NCBI RefSeq assembly: GCF_036826855.1
Contig: NZ_CP104578.1
Location: 1,860,001 to 1,924,000, forward strand
From: Streptomyces sp. SJL17-4
GTDB lineage: Bacteria > Actinomycetota > Actinomycetes > Streptomycetales > Streptomycetaceae
Length of the DNA stretch: 64,000 bases
Direction: 5' to 3'
Both the position numbers and the translations under genes were made by a program. This document shows, piece by piece, positions 14,646 to 23,233 of this stretch. Below the pieces are notes generated by a model. The model was given only the letters and a program-made list of their open reading frames with translations. It made no database searches and was not told the origin of the DNA. The stretch's first letter is position 1. Every line of letters begins with the position of its first letter.

Positions 14646-15577
14646 CCACCGTCGCCCATGTTCACGACAGCACCGACAATCCGTACGCGCTGTCGCACCT
14701 CGACTCCCTGGAGTCCGAGGCCGTCCACATCTTCCGTGAGGTGGCGGGCGAGTTCGAGCGGCCGGTGATCCTCTTCTCCGGCGGCAAGGACTCCATCGTC
14801 ATGCTGCACCTGGCGCTGAAGGCCTTCGCCCCCGCGGCGATCCCCTTCACGCTGCTGCACGTCGACACCGGGCACAACTTCCCCGAGGTCCTGGAGTACC
14901 GCGACCGCACGGTCGCCAAGCACGGCCTGCGGCTGCACGTCGCCTCCGTGCAGGAGTACATCGACGCCGGCAAGCTGCGCGAGCGCCCCGACGGCACCCG
15001 CAACCCGCTGCAGACGGTGCCGCTCACCGAGGCGATCCAGCAGCACCGCTTCGACGCCGTCTTCGGCGGCGGCCGCCGCGACGAGGAGAAGGCCCGCGCC
15101 AAGGAGCGGGTGTTCTCGCTGCGTGACGAGTTCTCGCAGTGGGACCCGCGCCGCCAGCGCCCCGAGCTGTGGCAGCTCTACAACGGCCGGCACGCCCCCG
15201 GCGAGCACGTCCGTGTCTTCCCGCTGTCCAACTGGACCGAGCTGGACGTCTGGCAGTACATCCAGCGCGAGAAGATCGAGCTCCCGGAGATCTACTTCGC
15301 CCATGAGCGCGAGGTGTTCGCCCGCAGCGGGATGTGGCTGACGGCCGGCGACTGGGGCGGCCCGAAGGAGTCCGAGACCACGCAGACGCGGCTGATCCGC
15401 TACCGCACCGTCGGCGACATGTCCTGCACCGGCGCCGTCGACTCCGACGCCACCACGCTGGACGCCGTCATCGCCGAGATCGCCGCCTCCCGGCTCACCG
15501 AGCGGGGCGCGACCCGCGCCGACGACAAGATGTCCGAGGCCGCGATGGAAGACCGCAAGCGCGAAGGGTACTTCTAA
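14642..15577 (+). CDS. cysD: Sulfate adenylyltransferase subunit 2
   Basis: 311 residues from GTG 14642, overlapping the cysC stop. The PP-loop ATP pyrophosphatase motif is VILFSGGKDSIVMLHLALKA (about 41-60), followed by LLHVDTGHNFPEVLEYRD and the FGGGRRDEEKARAKERVFS loop typical of CysD. With CysN it makes APS from ATP and sulfate. The stop codon overlaps the cysN start (TAATG), as expected for a 1:1 complex. Confidence 0.97.
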   Translation: MTTVAHVHDSTDNPYALSHLDSLESEAVHIFREVAGEFERPVILFSGGKDSIVMLHLALKAFAPAAIPFTLLHVDTGHNFPEVLEYRDRTVAKHGLRLHVASVQEYIDAGKLRERPDGTRNPLQTVPLTEAIQQHRFDAVFGGGRRDEEKARAKERVFSLRDEFSQWDPRRQRPELWQLYNGRHAPGEHVRVFPLSNWTELDVWQYIQREKIELPEIYFAHEREVFARSGMWLTAGDWGGPKESETTQTRLIRYRTVGDMSCTGAVDSDATTLDAVIAEIAASRLTERGATRADDKMSEAAMEDRKREGYF

Positions 15578-16920
15578 TGAGCACGTCCACCGAGCAGCTG
15601 ACCGAGCAGCTGGCGGCCACCACCCTGCTGCGCTTCGCCACCGCCGGCTCCGTCGACGACGGCAAGTCCACCCTGGTGGGCCGCCTCCTCCACGACTCCA
15701 AGTCGGTCCTGGTCGACCAGCTGGAGGCCGTGGAGCACGCCTCGCGCTCCCGTGGCCAGGAGGCCCCCGACCTGGCGCTCCTCACCGACGGTCTGCGGGC
15801 CGAACGTGAGCAGGGCATCACCATCGACGTGGCCTACCGCTACTTCGCGACGCCCCGCCGCCGCTTCATCCTCGCCGACACCCCCGGGCACGTGCAGTAC
15901 ACCCGGAACATGGTGACCGGTGCCTCCACCGCCGAGCTGGCCGTGGTCCTCGTCGACGCCCGCAACGGCGTGGTCGAGCAGACCCGCCGGCACGCGGCCG
16001 TCGCCGCGCTCCTCCGCGTGCCGCACGTGGTCCTGGCCGTGAACAAGATGGACCTGGTCGAGTACCGGGAGCCCGTCTTCGCCGCGATCGCCGAGGAGTT
16101 CACGACGTACGCCTCCGAGCTCGGCGTCCCGGAGATCACCGCGATCCCGATCTCCGCGCTGGCCGGCGACAACGTCGTGGAGCCGTCCGCGAACATGGAC
16201 TGGTACGGCGGCCCGACGGTCCTGGAGCACCTGGAGACCGTCCCGGTCAGCCACGACCTGACGGCCTGCCACGCGCGGTTCCCCGTGCAGTACGTGATCC
16301 GCCCGCAGACCGCCGAGCACCCCGACTACCGGGGCTACGCCGGTCAGATCGCCGCCGGCGCCTTCCGGGTCGGCGAGGAGATCACCGTCCTGCCGTCGGG
16401 GAAGACCTCCACGATCACCGGGATCGACGCCCTCGGCGAGGCCGTGGACATCGCCTGGGCCCCGCAGTCGGTCACCATCCGGCTCGCCGACGACATCGAC
16501 ATCTCGCGCGGCGACCTGCTCGCCCCGAGCGGTGACGCCCCGGCGACCACCCAGGACATCGAGGCGACCGTCTGCCACGTGGCGGACCGGGCGCTCGCCG
16601 TCGGCCAGCGGGTGCTGCTGAAGCACACCACCCGCACGGTCAAGGCGATCGTCAAGGAGATCCCGTCGCGGCTGACCCTGGACGACCTGTCGCAGCACCC
16701 GAACCCGGGGCAGCTGGTCGCCAACGACATCGGCCGGGTCGTGGTGCGCACCGCCGAGCCGCTCGCGCTCGACGCGTACGCCGACTCGCGCCGCACCGGT
16801 TCGTTCCTGCTGATCGACCCGGCGGACGGCACCACGCTCGCGGCGGGCATGGCGGGCGAGTCCTTCGCCACCGCCAAGGCCGTCGCGGTCGTCGAGGACG
16901 AGGAAGGGTGGGACTTCTGA
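15577..16920 (+). CDS. cysN: Sulfate adenylyltransferase subunit 1 (GTPase)
   Basis: 447 residues from ATG 15577. EF-Tu-like GTPase that drives CysD: G1 GSVDDGKST (24-32), G2 REQGITIDVAYRYF, G3 DTPGHVQYTRNMVTGAS, G4 NKMD, and the beta-barrel domains 2 and 3 after about residue 235. There is no C-terminal kinase fusion, in agreement with the separate cysC. Last gene of the assimilation block proper. Confidence 0.97.
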   Translation: MSTSTEQLTEQLAATTLLRFATAGSVDDGKSTLVGRLLHDSKSVLVDQLEAVEHASRSRGQEAPDLALLTDGLRAEREQGITIDVAYRYFATPRRRFILADTPGHVQYTRNMVTGASTAELAVVLVDARNGVVEQTRRHAAVAALLRVPHVVLAVNKMDLVEYREPVFAAIAEEFTTYASELGVPEITAIPISALAGDNVVEPSANMDWYGGPTVLEHLETVPVSHDLTACHARFPVQYVIRPQTAEHPDYRGYAGQIAAGAFRVGEEITVLPSGKTSTITGIDALGEAVDIAWAPQSVTIRLADDIDISRGDLLAPSGDAPATTQDIEATVCHVADRALAVGQRVLLKHTTRTVKAIVKEIPSRLTLDDLSQHPNPGQLVANDIGRVVVRTAEPLALDAYADSRRTGSFLLIDPADGTTLAAGMAGESFATAKAVAVVEDEEGWDF

Positions 16921-16921
16921 C

Positions 16922-17023
16922 ATGAGCGAGAACGTCTACGCCACCTTCGCGAAGGAGGGCGGCCGGGTGGGCTCCGGCGCCCTCGGTGCGGGCATGGGAG
17001 GCGTCGCGCGATGTGCGTGCTGA
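16922..17023 (+). CDS. Possible 33-residue Cys-ending leader ORF between cysN and the ABC transporter
   Basis: ATG 16922 begins one base after the cysN stop and has a gaagggtggg purine stretch ahead of it. The peptide is Gly/Ala-rich and ends Arg-Cys-Ala-Cys before the TGA. Two Cys codons at the very end, in a sulfur operon, are suggestive of a second tRNA-Cys sensor. A second overlapping frame (17011-17097, starting Met-Cys-Val) also begins with a Cys codon. Neither has the leader core seen at 11193. Speculative. Confidence 0.3.
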   Translation: MSENVYATFAKEGGRVGSGALGAGMGGVARCAC

Positions 17024-17116
17024 CCTCGACGCGCCGCATGCGCGGCGCGACCCCGCTCCACCCCGAACGACATAGAAGCAGACTTCGAAAACGCTGAATC
17101 GAGGGGAAAACCTCCC

Positions 17117-18226
17117 GTGCCTGCCACGACCCGTACCACCCTGCGCCGCGGCCTCGCCGCCGCCGCCGCTCTGCCGCTGCTCATCGGCGCACTCGCCTCC
17201 TGCGGCTACGGCTCCGAGGCCAAGACCGACGAGAAGAAGGTGGTCGCCGAGGGCGAGAAGCTCTCCGCCGACACCGTACGGCTCGGGTACTTCCCCAACC
17301 TCACGCACGCGACCGCCCTGGTGGGCGACCAGGAGGGCATCCTCCAGAAGGAGCTGGGCGGCACGAAGCTGGTGCCGACCACCTTCAACGCCGGCCCCTC
17401 CGAGATCGAGGCGCTCAACGCCGGCTCGATCGACATCGGCTTCATCGGCCCCTCGCCGGCCATCAACGGCTACGTCAAGACGCAGGGTTCCAACCTGCGC
17501 ATCATCGGCGGCGCCGCCTCCGGTGGGGTGAAGCTCGTGGTGAACCCGGACAAGATCAAGACCCTGGACGACGTCAAGGGCAAGCGGATCGCCACGCCGC
17601 AGCTCGGCAACACGCAGGACGTGGCCTTCCTCAACTGGATCTCCGAGAAGGGCTGGAAGGTCGACGCCCAGAGCGGCAAGGGCGACGTCTCCGTGGTCCG
17701 CACGGACAACAAGGTCACCCCGAACGCCTTCCTCTCCGGTGCCATCGACGGCGCCTGGGTGCCCGAGCCGACCGCGTCGAAGCTGGTCAGCGACGGGGCG
17801 AAGGTGCTCCTCGACGAGTCCGACCTGTGGCCCGACAAGAAGTTCGTGATCACGAACATCATCGTGTCGCAGAAGTTCCTGAGCGCGCACCCGGACGTCG
17901 TCGAGGCCTTCCTGCGCGGCGCGGCGAAGACCAACGAGTGGATCAACGCCAACCCGGACGAGGCGAAGGCCTCCGCCAACGCCAAGCTGAAGGACCTCTC
18001 GGGCAAGGCGCTGGGCGCGAAGGTGATCGACGCCGCGTGGCCGTCCATCCGGTTCACCAACGACCCGCTGGCCGCCACGCTCCAGGCGCAGGCCGACCAC
18101 GCGGTGAAGGCCGGTCTCCTGGAGAAGCCCGACCTGCGCGGCATCTACGACCTGAAGCCGCTCAACAAGGTCCTGAAGGCCGCGGGGCAGCCCGAGGTCT
18201 CCGACGCCGGTCTCGGCGCGAAGTAA
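17117..18226 (+). CDS. Aliphatic sulfonate/taurine-type ABC transporter, substrate-binding lipoprotein
   Basis: 369 residues from GTG 17117. The signal peptide ends in a lipobox LASC with the lipidated Cys at residue 29. SsuA/TauA-type features: VRLGYFPNLTHATALVG, NAGSIDIGFIGPSPAINGYV, RIATPQLGNTQDVAFLNWI. It should capture an organosulfur compound (sulfonate or sulfate ester) outside the membrane and hand it to the permease encoded two genes on. No monooxygenase for desulfonation lies nearby, so sulfate itself cannot be excluded. The short gap after cysN contains two short Cys-bearing frames. Confidence 0.9.
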   Translation: MPATTRTTLRRGLAAAAALPLLIGALASCGYGSEAKTDEKKVVAEGEKLSADTVRLGYFPNLTHATALVGDQEGILQKELGGTKLVPTTFNAGPSEIEALNAGSIDIGFIGPSPAINGYVKTQGSNLRIIGGAASGGVKLVVNPDKIKTLDDVKGKRIATPQLGNTQDVAFLNWISEKGWKVDAQSGKGDVSVVRTDNKVTPNAFLSGAIDGAWVPEPTASKLVSDGAKVLLDESDLWPDKKFVITNIIVSQKFLSAHPDVVEAFLRGAAKTNEWINANPDEAKASANAKLKDLSGKALGAKVIDAAWPSIRFTNDPLAATLQAQADHAVKAGLLEKPDLRGIYDLKPLNKVLKAAGQPEVSDAGLGAK

Positions 18227-18259
18227 CAGCCCGCAGCTGATCTCCAGGAGGTGACGACC

Positions 18260-19054
18260 ATGGCCACGACCGCGACGCTCGCCAAGGCCGAGGACCGTGC
18301 GGCGGTGACCCATGCCGCCCGCATCGAGCATGTCTCCAAGTCCTTCGGCGGACCCGCCGGCGGGCAGCTCGTCCTCGACGACATCTCGCTCGATGTCGCC
18401 CCGGGCGAGTTCGTCACCCTTCTGGGCGCCTCGGGCTGCGGCAAGTCCACACTGCTCAACCTGGTCGCCGGGCTCGACCGGCCGTCCGCGGGGTCCATCG
18501 AGACCCCCGGCGGCCGGCCGGCCCTGATGTTCCAGGAGCACGCCCTCTTCCCGTGGCTCACCGCGGGCAAGAACATCGAACTGGCCCTGCGGCTGCGCGG
18601 GGTGCCCAAGAACGACCGGCGGACCGAGGCGGAGCGGCTGCTCGAACTGGTCCGGCTCGGCGGCGCGTACGGGAAGCGGGTGCACGAGCTGTCCGGCGGC
18701 ATGCGCCAGCGGGTCGCGCTGGCCCGCGCGCTCGCCCAGGACAGCGATCTGCTCCTGATGGACGAGCCGTTCGCCGCGCTCGACGCCATCACCCGGGACG
18801 TACTGCACGACGAACTGACCCGGATCTGGCGGGAGACGAAGCTGTCGGTGCTCTTCGTCACCCACAACGTGCGCGAGGCCGTGCGGCTGGCCGAGCGCGT
18901 CATCCTGCTGTCGTCCCGGCCGGGCCGGATCGCCCACGAGTGGACCATCGACATCCCTCAGCCGCGCCGTATCGAGGACTCCGACGTCGCGGAGCTGTCC
19001 CTCGAGATCACCGAGCACCTGCGTGGGGAGATCCGCCGTCATGGCCAGCACTGA
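18260..19054 (+). CDS. Sulfonate-type ABC transporter, ATP-binding protein
   Basis: 264 residues from ATG 18260, nine bases after AGGAGG; a GTG at 18251 abuts the same site and is too close. Walker A GASGCGKS (56-63), Q-loop FQEHALFPW, signature LSGGMRQR (144-151), Walker B LLLMDEP (164-170) and the switch His in FVTHNVREAV. The SsuB/TauB branch fits the neighbours. Overlaps the permease gene by 14 bp. Confidence 0.94.
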   Translation: MATTATLAKAEDRAAVTHAARIEHVSKSFGGPAGGQLVLDDISLDVAPGEFVTLLGASGCGKSTLLNLVAGLDRPSAGSIETPGGRPALMFQEHALFPWLTAGKNIELALRLRGVPKNDRRTEAERLLELVRLGGAYGKRVHELSGGMRQRVALARALAQDSDLLLMDEPFAALDAITRDVLHDELTRIWRETKLSVLFVTHNVREAVRLAERVILLSSRPGRIAHEWTIDIPQPRRIEDSDVAELSLEITEHLRGEIRRHGQH

Positions 19055-19931
19055 CACCACCGCGAATCCGCGGAAGACCGACGACCTCGCCGGGCTCGAA
19101 GCCGGCCTGGACGCCCTGGACAGTGTGCAGATCCGCCGGACCCCGGTCCGCGAGGTGCTGGTCAAGAAGGTCCTGCCGCCGCTCGTCGCCGTCGCGCTCG
19201 TCCTGGTCGTCTGGCAGCTGCTCGTCACGGCGAAGGTCACCGACGAGTACAAGCTGCCCGCCCCGTCCGCGGTGTGGGACAGCCTGACCACGATGTGGCT
19301 GCAGGGCACACTCCTCGACGTCCTGTGGACCAGCGTGTCCCGCGCGCTGCTCGGCTTCCTCATGGCGCTCGCGATCGGCACCCCGCTGGGACTCCTGGTC
19401 TCCCGGGTGGCCTTCGTCCGGGCCGCGCTCGGCCCGATCCTCTCGGGTCTCCAGTCACTGCCTTCGGTGGCCTGGGTGGCACCGGCCGTGCTGTGGCTCG
19501 GCCTCAACGACAGCATGATGTTCGCGGTCATCCTGCTCGGCGCGGTGCCCTCGATCGCCAACGGCCTCGTCTCCGGTGTCGACCAGGTCCCGCCGCTCTT
19601 CCTGCGGGCCGGCCAGACGCTCGGCGCGACCGGCTTCAAGGGCGCCTGGTACATCGTCATGCCGGCCGCGCTGCCGGGCTATCTGGCCGGGCTCAAGCAG
19701 GGCTGGGCGTTCTCGTGGCGCTCGCTCATGGCCGCCGAGATCATCGCCTCCTCCCCCGACCTGGGCCTCGGCCTGGGCCAGCTCCTGGAGAACGGCCGCA
19801 ACAACATCGACATGGCGGGCATCTTCCTGGCGATCATCCTGATCCTGGTCGTCGGCATCGCGATCGACCTGCTGATCTTCAGCCCGCTGGAGCGCTGGGT
19901 GCTCCGCAGCCGCGGCCTGCTGGTGAAGTGA
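19041..19931 (+). CDS. Sulfonate-type ABC transporter, permease
   Basis: 296 residues from ATG 19041, inside the end of the ATPase gene. Six membrane segments, first near VAVALVLVVWQLLVTAKVTD. SsuC/TauC-type landmarks: LPAPSAVWDSL, GLQSLPSVAWVAPAVLWLGL and the coupling (EAA-like) loop RAGQTLGATGFKGAWYIVMP. Pairs with the ATPase and the lipoprotein as one importer. Confidence 0.93.
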   Translation: MASTDTTANPRKTDDLAGLEAGLDALDSVQIRRTPVREVLVKKVLPPLVAVALVLVVWQLLVTAKVTDEYKLPAPSAVWDSLTTMWLQGTLLDVLWTSVSRALLGFLMALAIGTPLGLLVSRVAFVRAALGPILSGLQSLPSVAWVAPAVLWLGLNDSMMFAVILLGAVPSIANGLVSGVDQVPPLFLRAGQTLGATGFKGAWYIVMPAALPGYLAGLKQGWAFSWRSLMAAEIIASSPDLGLGLGQLLENGRNNIDMAGIFLAIILILVVGIAIDLLIFSPLERWVLRSRGLLVK

Positions 19932-20698
19932 GCCGATCCACCATGAACCGACCCGTCCTTCTCGTCGTCGCCCACGGCAGCCGCGACCCGCGGCACGCGG
20001 CGACCGTCCAGGCGCTGGTGCGCCGGGCCGGCGCGCTGCGGCCGGGGCTGCGCGTGGAGACGGCGTTCCTGGACTTCAACCTGCCGTCGGTGCCGGGGGT
20101 GCTCGACCGGCTCGCCGCCGACGGGGTGCGGGACGTGGTGGCCCTGCCGCTGCTGCTGACCCGGGCCTTCCACGCGAAGGCCGACATCCCCGCCGTACTG
20201 CGCCAGGCGCCGCCGTCCCTGCGCGTCCGCCAGGCGGAGGTCCTCGGCCCCTCGCCGCTGCTCGTCGAAGCGGTGCAACGGCGGCTGTACGAGGCCGGGC
20301 TCACGCCCGGCGACAAGAGCGCGACCGGGGTCGTCCTGGCCTCGGCGGGCTCCACGGACCCGGAGGCGATCGCGGTGATCGCAGAAACGGCGCGGGAGCT
20401 GCGGCGCACCGGTTGGTGCTCCGTGCGGCCCGCGTTCGCCTCCGCTGTGTGTGCCGGAGGCGTCCCCCGTACGGAGGACGCCGTACGGGCCCTGCGGGCC
20501 GACCCGGGCGTCCGCCGGGTGGCCGTCGCCCCGTACGTGATCGCCCCCGGCCGTCTCCCGGACCGCATCGCGGCGGGCGCGGCGGAGGCGGACGTCCTCG
20601 CCGATGTCCTCGGCCCCGCCCCGGAATTGGCCCGGCTGCTCCTGGAGCGCTACGACGCCGCCCACGCGGCCCGCGCCGCCGTGGCCCACTCGGCCTAG
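19928..20698 (+). CDS. Sirohydrochlorin chelatase
   Basis: 256 residues from GTG 19928, whose codon overlaps the permease stop (GTGA); ATG 19943 is an alternative. CbiX/SirB type with two tandem chelatase halves: VLLVVAHGSRDPRHAATVQA at the start, with the active-site His in AHGSRDPR, and a second half from about residue 125 (GVVLASAGSTDPEAIAVIAE) in which the His of the HGS motif is replaced (ASAGS). It inserts Fe(II) into sirohydrochlorin to make siroheme, the cofactor of the sulfite reductase at the head of this operon. Confidence 0.88.
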   Translation: MSRSTMNRPVLLVVAHGSRDPRHAATVQALVRRAGALRPGLRVETAFLDFNLPSVPGVLDRLAADGVRDVVALPLLLTRAFHAKADIPAVLRQAPPSLRVRQAEVLGPSPLLVEAVQRRLYEAGLTPGDKSATGVVLASAGSTDPEAIAVIAETARELRRTGWCSVRPAFASAVCAGGVPRTEDAVRALRADPGVRRVAVAPYVIAPGRLPDRIAAGAAEADVLADVLGPAPELARLLLERYDAAHAARAAVAHSA

Positions 20699-20843
20699 GA
20701 CCCCGTCCGACAATTCGGCCGGGCGGCGGATGCGATGAACTTCATGGCCGCGCCGTGCATCCATCGACCCCTCTCGGACGTCTTCTGTGCGCCGGGCCAT
20801 TGCGGGCCCGGAAGACATCGGTACCTACCAAGGGCAGAAGACT

Positions 20844-21734
20844 TTGATCACTTCGACACTCGGCGTACGCAGAGCCGTGACCGTCACGATCACGGCCTCG
20901 GCCGTCCTGGCCGGCGGCCTCTTCACGGGCCAGGCGTACGCCGCGCCGCCGCCCGCCCCGTCGATCACCGCCCCGGGCGGTTTCGTCATGAACAACGGGA
21001 CGGGCGCGACGCTGTTCGGGAAGGCCGCGGACACCCGCCGGTCGACCGGTTCCACCACGAAGATCATGACCGCGAAGGTGGTCCTGGCCCAGCGGAACCT
21101 GAACCTGGACGCCAAGGTCACCATCCAGAAGGCCTACAGCGACTACATCGTCTCCAAGAACGCCTCGTCCGCCCGGCTCATCGTCGGGGACAAGGTGACG
21201 GTCCGGCAGCTCCTCTACGGCCTGATGCTGCCGTCGGGTTGCGACGCGGCCTACGCACTGGCCGACAAGTTCGGCACCGGCACCACGCGGGCCGCCCGGG
21301 TCAAGTCGTTCATCGGGAAGATGAACGCCGAGGCCAGGAACCTGGGCCTGCGCAACACCCACTTCGACTCGTTCGACGGAATAAGCAATGGGAGCAACTA
21401 CTCCACGCCGCGCGATCTGACGAAGCTCGCGAGCAGTGCGATGAAGAACTCCACGTTCCGCACCGTGGTCAAGACCAAGTCCACGAAGCAGAAGGTGACC
21501 ACGAGGACCGGTGGCTACCGGTACATGTCGTGGAGCAACACGAACAAGCTCCTGAGCACGTACAGCGGCGCGATCGGTGTGAAGACCGGTTCGGGCCCGC
21601 AGGCCAAGTACTGCCTCGTCTTCGCGGCCACCCGCAACGGCAAGACGGTCATCGGGACGGTGCTCGGCTCGTCGAGCGAGACGAACCGGGCGGCCGACGT
21701 CAAGAAGCTGCTGGACTACGGCTTCCGCAGGTAG
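20844..21734 (+). CDS. D-alanyl-D-alanine carboxypeptidase (S11 family)
   Basis: 296 residues if TTG 20844 (after agggcag) is the start; GTG 20787 would add 19 residues ahead of the signal peptide. Secreted: hydrophobic run VTVTITASAVLAGGLF ending in AYA-AP. Motifs: S70-T-T-K73 nucleophile motif, KTG at 247-249 (VGVKTGSGPQ as GVKTGSG). The second motif reads SGC (131-133, LPSGCDAAYALA) where most family members have SGN, so Asn is replaced by Cys. Trims peptidoglycan stem peptides outside the membrane. The TAG stop sits in a 7-bp tandem repeat. Confidence 0.9.
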   Translation: MITSTLGVRRAVTVTITASAVLAGGLFTGQAYAAPPPAPSITAPGGFVMNNGTGATLFGKAADTRRSTGSTTKIMTAKVVLAQRNLNLDAKVTIQKAYSDYIVSKNASSARLIVGDKVTVRQLLYGLMLPSGCDAAYALADKFGTGTTRAARVKSFIGKMNAEARNLGLRNTHFDSFDGISNGSNYSTPRDLTKLASSAMKNSTFRTVVKTKSTKQKVTTRTGGYRYMSWSNTNKLLSTYSGAIGVKTGSGPQAKYCLVFAATRNGKTVIGTVLGSSSETNRAADVKKLLDYGFRR

Positions 21735-21751
21735 CAGGTAGCAGGTAGCAG
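21731..21751. repeat. Heptanucleotide repeat over the carboxypeptidase stop
   Basis: Three copies of gtagcag; the stop TAG is in the first. Since seven is not a multiple of three, the three copies place TAG in all three frames. Confidence 0.9.
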
Positions 21752-21795
21752 TTCATCGGCTCTCTCGGCGGACCCCGCCGTCGACCGGACAGGCC

Positions 21796-22452
21796 CTAGG
21801 CGAAGTCGAGGCCGCCGGTGCGGGTCCGCTTGAGTTCGAAGAGATCGGGGTGGGCGGCCAGGACCCGGAAGCTGTCGAAGAGTTCGGCCGCCCGCTCGCC
21901 GCGCGGGATCGCCCGCAGGACCGGGCCGAACCACACGGTGCCGTCGACGTGGATCGTGGGGGTGCCGACGTACGCCTCGGCGGCGGGGTCCTGGCCGGCG
22001 TCGTGGCTGCGGCGAACGGCCTCGTCGTACGCCGGGTCGTCGGCGGCCAGGGCGAGTTCGGCCGGCAGGCCGAGCTCGGCGAGCGCCTCGGCGACGACCG
22101 CGTCGAAGTCCTGCCGCTTCTGCTCGTGGATGCGGGTTCCGTACGCGGTGTAGAGCGGGCGCAGGATCTCCTCGCCGTGCCGCTCGGCGGCGGCCGCCGC
22201 GACTCTGACGGGTCCGATGGAGGCGTCGACGAGTTCGCGGTACCAGTCGGGCAGGGTGTTGCCCTCGTTGTGCAGGTACAGGCTCATGACCTTGAAGCGG
22301 AGGTCGATGTCCCGCTCGCGCTCGACCTCCAGGATCCATCGGGAGGTGATCCAGGCGAAGGGGCATACCGGGTCGAAGTAGAAGTCGACGGTGGGACGGG
22401 TAGGGGCCGGGGACTGGGGCTGGTTCTGCGGCTGGATCTCGATGGTTGTCAT
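21796..22452 (-). CDS. DsbA-fold protein, mycothiol-dependent nitroreductase (Rv2466c) family
   Basis: 218 residues from ATG 22452. Thioredoxin fold with helical insert: [20 protein letters not shown] at residues 22-41, with a single active-site Cys (C30) in CPFAW, and [20 protein letters not shown] carrying the cis-Pro (GTPTIHV). The Mycobacterium enzyme has CPWC; here the second Cys is lost, which points to a monothiol, mycothiol-linked mechanism. Likely soluble oxidoreductase acting with mycothiol; substrate not known. Confidence 0.82.
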   Translation of the reverse strand: MTTIEIQPQNQPQSPAPTRPTVDFYFDPVCPFAWITSRWILEVERERDIDLRFKVMSLYLHNEGNTLPDWYRELVDASIGPVRVAAAAAERHGEEILRPLYTAYGTRIHEQKRQDFDAVVAEALAELGLPAELALAADDPAYDEAVRRSHDAGQDPAAEAYVGTPTIHVDGTVWFGPVLRAIPRGERAAELFDSFRVLAAHPDLFELKRTRTGGLDFA

Positions 22453-22526
22453 GGGACGAATCTAGCCAGCCATTGGCCTGCCTCCCTGGTCCAATCAGAC
22501 GCCATTCCCCTGGGCCATTCGCTCCC

Positions 22527-23081
22527 TCAGTCCCCCCGTGTCATCTCCACCAGCTTGACCACCGTGTTCCAGTTCCGGGCCGTGACCACCAGCCCCTTGA
22601 CGGTCGACGGCCGGGTCAGGACGTCGCCCAGCCTGGACTGGCCGAGACCCTCGGGGACGTACAGATAGAGGACCCGGTCGCCGAGGGCGAAGGCCTCGGG
22701 CGCGTACGCCTCCTGGTCGATCGCGGCGAAGCGCTCGGGGTCGGTGGGGCCGGAGAGGTAGAAGGCGTGGAGCTGCTTGCCTTCGAGTTCCGCCGCCGGG
22801 AACGGGCAGGCCTCGGCCACCGCGGCCAGGTAGTCGGCGTCACGGACGAGGCAGTCGACGCGGAAGCCGAAGCGGCTCTCGATCGCGTCCTCGATCTCGG
22901 CGGTGAGCGCGTCCTGGGTCGCGGCCGAGTCGGTGGTGAAGACGGCGTTGCCGCTCTGCAGGTAGGTGCGGACGTCCCGGTGCCCGAGCCCTTCGAGGAC
23001 GGAACGGAGCTCCGGCATGGGCACCTTGCGGTGGCCGCTCACGTTGATGCCGCGGAGCAGGAGCGCGTATGTCTGCGTCAT
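22527..23081 (-). CDS. DUF1697 family protein
   Basis: 184 residues from ATG 23081. Typical DUF1697 start YALLLRGINVSGHRKVPMPE and the LEGLGHRDVRTYLQSGNAVF motif, then AFYLSGPTDPERFAAI and the C-terminal KGLVVTARNWNTVVKLVEM. Cytoplasmic, no membrane segment. Function of the family is unknown. Confidence 0.9.
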   Translation of the reverse strand: MTQTYALLLRGINVSGHRKVPMPELRSVLEGLGHRDVRTYLQSGNAVFTTDSAATQDALTAEIEDAIESRFGFRVDCLVRDADYLAAVAEACPFPAAELEGKQLHAFYLSGPTDPERFAAIDQEAYAPEAFALGDRVLYLYVPEGLGQSRLGDVLTRPSTVKGLVVTARNWNTVVKLVEMTRGD

Positions 23082-23233
23082 GGGTTCAGCGTAGGCGGGC
23101 CACCGCGCCTCGTGGGGGGCGGCGCGGTGGCTGGTTCGAACACTGTCCGATCAGGGGGAGCCGCGAGAAGACCCTTCACCCATCTGTGACTTATTCAACA
23201 AACTTTCGTAATGCCGGACCCTCCGTGAAGGCC

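Noticed and set aside
16652..19660. A 1002-codon minus-strand open frame across cysN and the ABC transporter
   Set aside because: Shadow of the sulfur operon on the other strand, where every gene is well supported.
23150..23233. AT-rich patch with cgaaagttt near 23200 (minus-strand reading) that looks like half a LacI-type operator
   Set aside because: It lies after the sugar transporter, not before it, and only one half site matches. Probably part of a promoter or terminator, not assignable.
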